DNA of 12,595 nucleotides from CAYLWZ01 sp964585805 (lineage in GTDB: Bacteria > Patescibacteriota > Minisyncoccia > Minisyncoccales > GWA2-38-27). Shown here one piece after another: positions 6,668 through 12,379 of the stretch (position 1 is its first letter; each line of letters starts with the position of its first letter). Both the position numbers and the translations under genes were made by a program. The stretch is taken from the NCBI GenBank assembly GCA_964585805.1, contig CAZPFE010000013.1, positions 1 to 12,595 of the forward strand. The letters are read 5' to 3'. Under the pieces are notes generated by a model, which searched no databases, was not told the DNA's origin, and saw only the letters and a list, made by a program, of their open reading frames with translations.

Positions 6668-8470
6668 TTATTCTACTGTAACTGATTTTGCCAAATTGCG
6701 GGGTTTGTCAACATCAATACCTTTTAATTCAGCGATGTGATAGGCTAATAGCTGGAGGGGGATGATATTGACAATCGGAGAAATTTCTTCTTCTGTTTTT
6801 GGAATTTTTAAAAAAATATCGGCTAAATGTTTTATTTTTTTGTCTTCAAAATTAACAAAAGCAATAATTTTCCCTTTTCTTGCTTTTATTTCTTCCATAT
6901 TACTTAATATTTTTTCATAAGTTTTATCCTTTGGAGCAACAAAAACAACCGGCATATTTTCATCAATTAAAGCGATAGGACCATGTTTCATTTCTGCAGC
7001 TGGATAACCTTCAGCATGAATATAAGATATTTCTTTTAATTTTAAAGCCCCCTCTAAAGCAACTGGAAAATTTATTCCTCTTCCAAGATAAAGGAAATTA
7101 GAACTTGATTTAAATTTTTTGGCAATATCCCTAATTTTTTCAGAGTTGTTTAAAATTGATTTAATTTTAATAGGAAGTTTTTCCAACTCTTTTAAAAGAC
7201 TTTTCCCTATTTTTTCTCCCTTTTCTTGTTTTATAAATAAGGCGAGAAGAAGGAGGGCAACAATTTGAGAAGTAAATGCTTTAGTACTGGCAACTCCTAT
7301 TTCTGGACCGGCATGAAGATAAATACCACAATCAACTTCTCTGGCTATTGAAGATCCAACTACATTAACTATTCCTAATGTTCTTGCTTTTTTCTTTTTC
7401 GCCTCTTTTAAAGCAGCTAAAGTATCGGCTGTTTCTCCTGATTGAGAAATGACAATAATTAAATCACCTTTCTTAATTAAAGGGTTTCTGTATCTAAATT
7501 CTGAGGCATAATCAACTTCAACTGGAATTTGAGCGATTTTTTCAATTAGATATTTACCAATTAAACCAGAATGCCAACTTGTTCCACAACCAGTTATAAT
7601 TATTCTTTTTATTGCCTTAATATTTAAATTAAGGGTTAATTTTATTTTTCCTTTTTTAACTCTCCCCCGGAGAGTGTTTCTGATAGAATCTGGCTGCTCG
7701 AAAATTTCTTTAAGCATAAAATGCTTAAACTTTCCTTTTTCCATTTCTTCAGCGGTCCATTTTATCTCATAAATTTTTTCATTTACCTTGTCTCCATTTA
7801 ATTTTTCAATAGAATAGTTTTCTTTTTTGATTTCTCCTATCTCGTTATCGTTAAGGTAAATTACTTTTTTCGTTTGATTTAAAAGAGCAGGAACATCAGA
7901 AGCAATAAACATTTCTCCTTTTCCAAGTCCAATAACTAAAGGTGATCCTTTTCTGGCAACAATAATTTTCTCTTCGTTTTTGTGGATTACTGCTAAACCA
8001 AAGGCTCCTTCAACTAATTTTAAAGCCTTTTTAACCGCTTCTTTAAGGTTAGTTTGATAGAATTCTTCTATAAGATGAGCAAGAATTTCTGAATCTGTTT
8101 TAGATATAATCTTATGTCCTCTTTTCTTTAAAAAGGTTTTAAGTGATTGATAGTTTTCAATAATTCCATTATGGACTATAGCAATTTCTTTTTTACAATC
8201 TAAGTGAGGATGGGCATTTATTTCATTTGGTTCGCCATGAGTTGCCCAGCGAGTATGGGCTATACCGATATTTCCTTTTATCTCTTTAAGTTTTAAATCC
8301 TTTTCTAACTCAGAGATTCTTCCTCTCTTTTTAATCACTTTAAGGTTTTTTTCGTTATCGATTACACAAATTCCTGCCGAGTCATAACCTCGATATTCTA
8401 ACTTTTTTAGACCATCAAGAAGAAGAGAAATAGATTCTCGTTTTCCTATATAACCAAAAATACCGCACAT
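6668..8470 (-). CDS. glmS: Glutamine--fructose-6-phosphate aminotransferase (isomerizing)
   Basis: GlmS makes glucosamine-6-phosphate from fructose-6-phosphate and glutamine, the first step toward UDP-GlcNAc and peptidoglycan. The 600-aa protein is full length (E. coli 609). The N-terminal class II glutaminase domain starts MCGIFGYIG with nucleophile C2, then HTRWATHGEPN (72-82) and HNGIIENY (from 100). Two SIS domains follow, with GCGTS at 294-298 and SQSGET at 342-347 binding the sugar phosphate. The C-terminus ends in KPRNLAKSVTVE, where K595 corresponds to the Schiff-base lysine (K603 in E. coli). All key residues are kept. It stands alone on the minus strand. Its leader has a 12-bp inverted repeat but no recognisable glmS ribozyme and no Shine-Dalgarno. 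Confidence 0.97.
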   Translation of the reverse strand: MCGIFGYIGKRESISLLLDGLKKLEYRGYDSAGICVIDNEKNLKVIKKRGRISELEKDLKLKEIKGNIGIAHTRWATHGEPNEINAHPHLDCKKEIAIVHNGIIENYQSLKTFLKKRGHKIISKTDSEILAHLIEEFYQTNLKEAVKKALKLVEGAFGLAVIHKNEEKIIVARKGSPLVIGLGKGEMFIASDVPALLNQTKKVIYLNDNEIGEIKKENYSIEKLNGDKVNEKIYEIKWTAEEMEKGKFKHFMLKEIFEQPDSIRNTLRGRVKKGKIKLTLNLNIKAIKRIIITGCGTSWHSGLIGKYLIEKIAQIPVEVDYASEFRYRNPLIKKGDLIIVISQSGETADTLAALKEAKKKKARTLGIVNVVGSSIAREVDCGIYLHAGPEIGVASTKAFTSQIVALLLLALFIKQEKGEKIGKSLLKELEKLPIKIKSILNNSEKIRDIAKKFKSSSNFLYLGRGINFPVALEGALKLKEISYIHAEGYPAAEMKHGPIALIDENMPVVFVAPKDKTYEKILSNMEEIKARKGKIIAFVNFEDKKIKHLADIFLKIPKTEEEISPIVNIIPLQLLAYHIAELKGIDVDKPRNLAKSVTVE

Positions 8471-8497
8471 AATATATTTTTTTTAATTCATATAGCC

Positions 8498-8566
8498 AAT
8501 TAATTTGGTGGCGAAATTGTAATTAGTTGGAAACTTATAAGATTTAAATTGTAAACCAAATTAATT
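8498..8566 (-). repeat. 12-bp inverted repeat in the glmS leader
   Basis: AATTAATTTGGT at 8498-8509 is exactly complementary to ACCAAATTAATT at 8555-8566, with 45 bases between. The proximal arm lies 28 bases upstream of the glmS start codon, so in RNA it would close a large loop just before the start. Operator or leader-structure roles are both possible; AT-rich sequence makes chance likely too. Confidence 0.45.
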
Positions 8567-9020
8567 CTAACATCTCAAATTTACGCGAAACGCAAACCGT
8601 AAAACTTAAAACGAAATAATAAAACAATAAATATCTATAAGTATTTTTTTCTCGTTAAAATTTATTTCGTTTTGCGTTTTATGCTGTAATTTTGATTTTT
8701 GGGATTATTCGACATCTTATTTCGTTGAGATTTCAGATGAAAATTTTTGAATTAGTTTTATTTTGATCTTTAACAAACTGGTTAGCAAACTATATTTAAT
8801 TTTAATAATTTTAACTTAGCATAAAATATAAAAAATAACAACTTAAAATTTAAAAAGCGTAAAATAAACAAATTTAGGATTTATTCTTTCTTTTCTTCTT
8901 AATTTTTAGTTTTTTCTATCCTCCTTTTTCTTTTTAAAAAATTTGAATTTTTACTTTGTTAGAAGTTTTTAATTTTTTTATAAGGTAGAAAATTTAGAAA
9001 TTAATAATCAAGTATGTGAC
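8567..9020. other. Gene-free AT-rich stretch
   Basis: No credible open reading frame, tRNA or known RNA is visible on either strand. The stretch has nested inverted repeats at 8588-8679, a further TTATTTCGTT at 8717-8726, and a pyrimidine-rich run around 8880-8937. The base composition is lower in GC than the neighbouring genes. The glmS promoter presumably lies near its left edge, but I find no convincing -35/-10 pair. Confidence 0.6.
8588..8679. repeat. Nested inverted repeat
   Basis: AAAACGAAATAA at 8608-8619 pairs exactly with TTATTTCGTTTT at 8662-8673 (12 bp, 42-base spacer). Outside it AAACGCAAA at 8588-8596 matches TTTGCGTTT at 8671-8679, the two right arms overlapping by three bases. 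The TTATTTCGTT core recurs directly at 8717-8726. It may be a cruciform, a dispersed repeat or a decayed element. Confidence 0.5.
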
Positions 9021-9062
9021 AAGGTCTGCCCTTACTCAAAGATTTGAGCAAGGGCAGACCTT
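9021..9062. repeat. 20-bp near-perfect hairpin repeat
   Basis: The arm AAGGTCTGCCCTTACTCAAA (9021-9040) is complementary to 9043-9062 except for one A-C mismatch, around a two-base GA centre. In minus-strand RNA that mismatch would be a G-U pair. TTGCTCAAA, the last part of the arm family, is repeated at 9061-9069. It has more GC than its surroundings and no T tract, so it looks like a palindromic intergenic repeat rather than a terminator. Similar AAGGTCTG-type palindromes occur, as I recall, in other CPR intergenic regions. Confidence 0.7.
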
Positions 9063-9080
9063 GCTCAAAATTCTCCCTTT

Positions 9081-9111
9081 TCCTCCCCCTTCCCAAAGGG
9101 AAGGGGGAGGA
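9081..9111. repeat. CCTCCCCC/GGGGGAGG palindrome, copy 1
   Basis: A perfect 14-bp stem, TCCTCCCCCTTCCC (9081-9094) with 9098-9111, surrounds an AAA loop. It is a longer variant of the two palindromes at 10348 and 10415. Left of the loop the plus strand is pyrimidine only; right of it a long C-free tract begins. Confidence 0.75.
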
Positions 9112-9264
9112 TTGGGAAATGAAGAGGGGAAAAGGAAGGAAAGGAGAAAGAAAAGAAGGAGGAGTGAAAAAAAAAGGAAGGGGAGGATTGGGAAAGGGAA
9201 AAGGAAAAGAAGAGGATTAGGGAAAGAAAAGAGAAGGAAAAAAGTTAGAAATAAAAAAGGAGGA
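9098..9264 (+). repeat. C-free polypurine tract with 16-bp direct repeats
   Basis: These 167 bases contain no C on the plus strand and only scattered T. GGGGAGGATTGGGAAA occurs exactly at 9104-9119 and 9180-9195, and a related GAGGATTAGGGAAA follows near 9212. G-runs at 9098, 9103, 9114 and 9126 could in principle form a quadruplex, and the tract could form a triplex. A 126-codon reading frame here (9016-9396) is compositional and not a gene. Confidence 0.7.
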
Positions 9265-9390
9265 CTGAGAAAAGTTTTATCCTTACCCTCTCCTTATTTT
9301 TTTGAAAAAAGAAAGATAGAAAATAGAAAAAAACTAAAAATTTCTTTTTTAAAAAAAGGAAAAATCAAAAATGCTAGTTTCTCAAAAATA

Positions 9391-9418
9391 TTGTAAATGA
9401 TAAGAGAATTTGTATAAT
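9391..9418 (+). promoter_or_regulatory. Promoter of the receiver-domain gene
   Basis: TTGTAA at 9391-9396 and a perfect TATAAT at 9413-9418 are 16 bases apart. Transcription would start near 9425, giving a leader of about 40 bases ending in a strong Shine-Dalgarno. Confidence 0.6.
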
Positions 9419-9449
9419 TATATAAAAAGTTCTTTAAAATTAATAAAAA

Positions 9450-9456
9450 AGGAGGG
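9450..9456 (+). promoter_or_regulatory. Strong Shine-Dalgarno of the receiver-domain gene
   Basis: AGGAGGG at 9450-9456 is followed by the ATG after eight bases. It is the only strong Shine-Dalgarno before a gene in the window; other starts are preceded by A/T-rich sequence. It settles the start at 9465. Confidence 0.75.
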
Positions 9457-9464
9457 AGATAAAA

Positions 9465-9794
9465 ATGAAAAAAGTCTTAATAGTTGATGACTCAATATTT
9501 ATCAGGCAATTAATCAGAGAAATCCTTCTCTCAGAGGGTTTCTCGGTAGAAGAGGCCTCTAACGGATTAGAGGCATTGGAAAAAATATATTTAAAAAAAC
9601 CTCACCTAATCATTTCGGATGTTGAAATGCCAATAATGAATGGCATTGAATTGGCAAAAGAAAAACCATCCTCTTTACCAATCATCTTGATGAGCGGTAA
9701 TGCTTCTCTTAAAGGAAGCTCCTTGGCAGATTATTTTTTACCAAAGCCATTTGATATTACTCATCTTCTTTCTATTGTAAAAAAAATATTATGA
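9465..9794 (+). CDS. Stand-alone response-regulator receiver domain (CheY/Spo0F-like)
   Basis: The 109-aa protein is a single receiver domain. D8 and D9 (LIVDDS) form the Mg2+ acidic pair, D52 (LIISDVEMP) is the phospho-acceptor, S77 takes the place of the conserved Thr/Ser and K94 (PKPF) is the conserved lysine. All catalytic positions are therefore present. It is some 10 residues shorter than a typical receiver, through shortening of helix 3 and of the beta4-alpha4 part, and the usual GA before the lysine strand is absent. There is no output domain and no histidine kinase in the window, so its partner is unknown. It has its own promoter, Shine-Dalgarno and terminator. C-ending codons (atc, ctc, tcc, cac) appear more often than in neighbours, which could hint at separate history. 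Confidence 0.93.
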   Translation: MKKVLIVDDSIFIRQLIREILLSEGFSVEEASNGLEALEKIYLKKPHLIISDVEMPIMNGIELAKEKPSSLPIILMSGNASLKGSSLADYFLPKPFDITHLLSIVKKIL

Positions 9795-9802
9795 CGATAA
9801 TT

Positions 9803-9837
9803 AAGGACGAGATTAAATTTCTCGTCCTTTTTAATTT
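9803..9837 (+). terminator. Rho-independent terminator after the receiver gene
   Basis: AAGGACGAG (9803-9811) pairs perfectly with CTCGTCCTT (9821-9829) around a nine-base loop and is followed by TTTAATTTT. It begins nine bases after the TGA stop. On the minus strand it would also face the converging decarboxylase gene but has a poor T tract there. Confidence 0.8.
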
Positions 9838-9860
9838 TATTGCGAAATAAATTATTTTAT

Positions 9861-10230
9861 TTATCTTTTTAGAATTCTTCGTTTAGATTTTCTTGCCTTA
9901 AAAAATTCAATAGCAAACTTTTCGGCTTTATTTTCATCAAATTCACCGCAAGAAAAGATATTTAAATAAACTCGTCTCCATCTCTCTGAAAAATGAGCAG
10001 TAATAGAACTTGTTTCTATTAACTGAACCAATTGAATAACCTGCCGTATAATCTTTCCCAAAACCAAACTTTTCAATTATTGTCTCGCCGTATTTTTTCA
10101 TCTTTATCCGACGACAAAGTTCATCGGAAAATTCCTTAATTTTTTCTTTAGAAGAAATTATTTTAAGATCACAATCATAAAGATCTAAAACTAACTCTTT
10201 CCCAAAAATTTTTGATTTTTCTGTTTTCAT
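9861..10230 (-). pseudogene. S-adenosylmethionine decarboxylase family protein, split by a frameshift
   Basis: Two overlapping minus-strand frames join into one protein of about 122 aa. Residues 1-66 come from the ATG at 10230 (FGKELVLDLYDCD and, at the end, KDYTAGYS); the rest comes from the other frame starting at codon TTG at 10031 (LVQLIETSSITAHFSE, then YLNIFSCGEFDENKA). Removing one A at about 10032-10033 restores GYSLVQLIETSS. The joined sequence has the SpeD/SpeH landmarks: the serine in the TSSIT segment that would become the pyruvoyl group after self-cleavage, the downstream histidine, and the cysteine in FSCG. The family makes decarboxylated AdoMet for spermidine, and some relatives decarboxylate arginine or ornithine. 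The upstream frame alone ends at 9943 without the cleavage serine. It may be a recent pseudogene, a sequencing or assembly error, or recoding. Confidence 0.8.
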
Positions 10231-10347
10231 AATGAGATATTTATAATTATATCTTAATTTATAAATTAAATTATTTTAACATAATATTCATTTTTTTAAA
10301 TTTTTCCTCCCCTTCTTTCCCAATTCTCTTTTTTCCTTTTTCTCTTA

Positions 10348-10374
10348 TCCTCCCCCTCCAAAGGAGGGGGAGGA
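10348..10374. repeat. CCTCCCCC/GGGGGAGG palindrome, copy 2
   Basis: TCCTCCCCCTCC (10348-10359) pairs perfectly with 10363-10374 around an AAA loop. The whole 27-base unit is repeated exactly at 10415-10441 and is a shorter variant of the palindrome at 9081-9111. It marks the switch from pyrimidine-rich to purine-rich plus strand. Confidence 0.78.
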
Positions 10375-10414
10375 AAAAGGAGGGGGATGGGGAATAAAAC
10401 CTCCCCCACCTTAA

Positions 10415-10441
10415 TCCTCCCCCTCCAAAGGAGGGGGAGGA
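10415..10441. repeat. CCTCCCCC/GGGGGAGG palindrome, copy 3
   Basis: This is an exact second copy of the 27-base palindrome that starts at 10348, 67 bases further on and in the same orientation. Between them lies the partly related sequence GGAGGGGGATGGGG followed by CCTCCCCCACCTTAA. Palindromes of this TTAATCCTCCCC type are, as far as I recall, scattered in many unrelated bacterial genomes. Confidence 0.78.
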
Positions 10442-10473
10442 GAGGAATAAAGAGAGGAGGGGGAGGAGAGGAA
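10430..10473 (+). repeat. 18-bp direct repeat in the polypurine tract
   Basis: GGAGGGGGAGGAGAGGAA occurs exactly at 10430-10447 and 10456-10473, a 26-base period. The first copy overlaps the right arm of palindrome copy 3. It suggests local slippage or duplication. Confidence 0.65.
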
Positions 10474-10684
10474 AAGAAAAAGAAAGAAGTCCTATCTTTT
10501 CCAAAAGAGGAAGAGAAGAAGAAAAAAAGAGGAGGAGGGAAGAAGAAAAAAATCCCCCTTTCCTTTTGAAAGGAGAAAAAAGAAAAAATACCTTTTTCTA
10601 GAAAAAAGGTAAGAGAAAAGAAAAAACATTTTTTTTAAAGGAAAAGAGAATGGAGAGAAGGAGAAAATAAGGAGATAGAATTGA

Positions 10685-10713
10685 TTGATTTTAAAAATAA
10701 GATAAGGTAAAAT
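10685..10713 (+). promoter_or_regulatory. Likely promoter of ftsZ
   Basis: TTGATT at 10685-10690 and TAAAAT at 10708-10713 are spaced by 17 bases. Transcription would begin near 10720, about 24 bases before the ATG at 10744. The region is very AT-rich, so chance matches are possible. Confidence 0.45.
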
Positions 10714-10743
10714 AAAAAAATATTATTATATTAAATTTTAAAA

Positions 10744-12357
10744 ATGAAAAAGAAGAGAAATAAAAGAAAAAATAAAATAAAAATTATTGATGAGAAAAAT
10801 AAAAAAGAAGTAATAAAAAAGAAAGAACAGAAAAAAACAGATATTTTTCAAGGTGTTCATAAAACAAAAGTTAGAGTGATTGGAATTGGCGGAGGAGGCG
10901 GTTCAATAGTTTCTGAAATTGCTGCAAGAGTTAAGAAAGCAGATTTTATTGTTGCTAATACAGACAAAAAAAGTTTAAATTCAATTAAAAACAAAAAAGT
11001 AAAATATTTCCAATTTGGACAGGAAGTAACAGGTGGATTGGGAGCAGGTATGAATCCTAAATTGGGAGAGGAAGCAGCTAAAAAAGAGGAAAAAAGAATA
11101 GAAAAACTTTTTGAAGGTCAAGATTTATGTATTTTAATTTCTTCTTTAGGAGGAGGGACAGGTGGAGGAGCGACACCTATTTTTGCTAAAATAGCAAGAA
11201 AAAAAGGTTCTCTTGTTTATGGTATTTTTACTTTTCCTTTTGAGTTTGAAGGAGAAAAGAAAATAGAAATTGCTAAAGAGGCGCTTTTAAAAATAAAACC
11301 CTATTTAAATATTTATTCAGTTATTCCTAATGAGAGAATTTTTCAAATAATAGATAAAAATACACCTTTACAAACTGCTCTTTCAATTATAAATCAGCAC
11401 TTAGCAGAAAACCTGAAAGGCTTGATTGAAATGATTTATTTACCAGGTTTAATAAACATAGATTTTGCTGATTTAAAAACAATTTTAACAGAAAGTGGAA
11501 AATTAACTTATCTTAATACAGTAAGAATTAGTGATCCTAAAAAAGAGGATATAGTCAAAAAATTAATTTCCAGTAAAATTTATCCTTATACAATTCAAGG
11601 CGCAAGAGGGATTATTTATAATATTATAGGAGATAAAGATATTAAATTATCTGATATTGCTTTAATTTCAAAAACTTTAACCAATGCTTTAAATAAAAAA
11701 GCTAAAATTATTTTTGGTATTAATCAGCGTTCTGGGAAAGAGAAAGAAATAACTTTAACAATATTAGCTGTTGGCTGTAGCTCTAAAGGCGATTTTTTCA
11801 AAACATTGTCGTTAAAAAAGAAAAATCAAAAGTTAAAGAAAAAGGACCAAGAAGAAAATAAAAATCAAGATATAAAAATTTTAATAAAAGAAGAAAAAGA
11901 AAGAAGTCAGAAGAACACAGAAAAAAAACAAAAAGAAGAAAAAGATAAAAAAGAATTAAGAAAAGAGAAAAACAAGAAACAGGACAATAAGAAAAGAGAT
12001 GAAAATAATAAAAATAAAAAAGAAAAAAAGAAGATAACAAGCAAACCTTTTATTAAACAAAATAAGAAAATAATAAAGGAAAAAGAAAAAGAGAAAGAGA
12101 AAGAAAAAGATAGAAAGAAAAGTAGANNNNNNNNNNGTAAGAAAGAAAATAAATTAACTAAAAAGATTAAAATTAGTAAAGAAAAAAAAGAGAAGGATGT
12201 TTTAACAAAAACTTATAATGGAATAGGAAAAAATGTAGAAAAAATAAGAAGGAATGCTCTTCAAGTTAAAGAAGCAATTGAAGAAGAAGAAAGAAGATTA
12301 ATAGAACAAGAGAAATTATGGGAAATACCAGCAATTTTTCGAAGAAAAAATAAATAA
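10744..12357 (+). CDS. ftsZ: Cell-division GTPase FtsZ with lysine-rich extensions
   Basis: FtsZ polymerises into the division ring. Order of parts in 537 aa: a lysine-rich N-terminal extension (1-39); the tubulin-like GTPase domain (about 40-350) with VIGIGGGGGS, the nucleotide signature GGGTGGG at 136-142, VIPNERIF near 196 and the T7 loop N238-I-D240-F-A-D243 that completes GTP hydrolysis; a very long Lys/Glu linker (about 354-522); and a C-terminal peptide EIPAIFRRK at 527-535 that matches the FtsZ tail binding FtsA-type partners (E. coli has DIPAFLRK). The linker is about 170 aa, much longer than E. coli's roughly 50. Ten Ns at 12127-12136 replace residues 462-465, so the true length is uncertain; the frame stays open on both sides. 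No Shine-Dalgarno is visible. Confidence 0.92.
   Translation: MKKKRNKRKNKIKIIDEKNKKEVIKKKEQKKTDIFQGVHKTKVRVIGIGGGGGSIVSEIAARVKKADFIVANTDKKSLNSIKNKKVKYFQFGQEVTGGLGAGMNPKLGEEAAKKEEKRIEKLFEGQDLCILISSLGGGTGGGATPIFAKIARKKGSLVYGIFTFPFEFEGEKKIEIAKEALLKIKPYLNIYSVIPNERIFQIIDKNTPLQTALSIINQHLAENLKGLIEMIYLPGLINIDFADLKTILTESGKLTYLNTVRISDPKKEDIVKKLISSKIYPYTIQGARGIIYNIIGDKDIKLSDIALISKTLTNALNKKAKIIFGINQRSGKEKEITLTILAVGCSSKGDFFKTLSLKKKNQKLKKKDQEENKNQDIKILIKEEKERSQKNTEKKQKEEKDKKELRKEKNKKQDNKKRDENNKNKKEKKKITSKPFIKQNKKIIKEKEKEKEKEKDRKKSRXXXXKKENKLTKKIKISKEKKEKDVLTKTYNGIGKNVEKIRRNALQVKEAIEEEERRLIEQEKLWEIPAIFRRKNK
12127..12136. other. Assembly gap (10 N)
   Basis: Ten undetermined bases lie inside the ftsZ linker, immediately after a run of alternating Lys-Glu codons (about 12078-12110). 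Low-complexity repeats of this kind often break short-read assembly, so ten is likely a placeholder length. Any true length that leaves the frame intact must be 3n+1. Confidence 0.95.
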
Positions 12358-12379
12358 AATATAACCCTAAACTAAAACT

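Larger units (their letters stand above)
10231..10684. other. Gene-free strand-asymmetric island
   Basis: The plus strand has no G from 10237 to 10362 and then turns purine-rich at the middle of the first palindrome, staying so to about 10690 with short C-containing breaks near 10399-10426, 10491-10502 and 10554-10563. Short reading frames here (minus 10271-10504, plus 10387-10569) are low-complexity translations of the repeats. A short A/T hairpin, ACCTTTTT with AAAAAGGT, lies at 10590-10610. The promoter of the decarboxylase gene must lie near 10246-10251, where the minus strand reads TATAAT, but no -35 is clear. Confidence 0.65.

Noticed and set aside
8471..8600. glmS ribozyme upstream of glmS
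   Set aside because: On the minus strand I see neither the AGCGCC cleavage-site core nor the conserved paired elements, and the leader is too AT-rich.
9016..9396. Open plus-strand frame of 126 codons
   Set aside because: It begins inside the 20-bp hairpin, runs through the palindrome and the C-free tract and encodes only Lys/Arg/Gly/Glu-rich low complexity. Its length comes from the lack of T-containing stops in purine-rich DNA.
9465..10230. Receiver plus decarboxylase as a two-gene system
   Set aside because: They are convergent, separated by a terminator and share no visible regulatory site. Adjacency alone does not support joint function.
10271..10569. Two opposing short frames with proline/serine-rich or arginine/lysine-rich products
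   Set aside because: Both are translations of the repeated palindromes and purine tracts, with no start signal or recognisable domain.
11798..12040. Minus-strand 80-codon hydrophobic frame
   Set aside because: It is the antisense of the lysine-rich FtsZ linker; AAA/GAA codons read backward as Phe/Leu/Ser.
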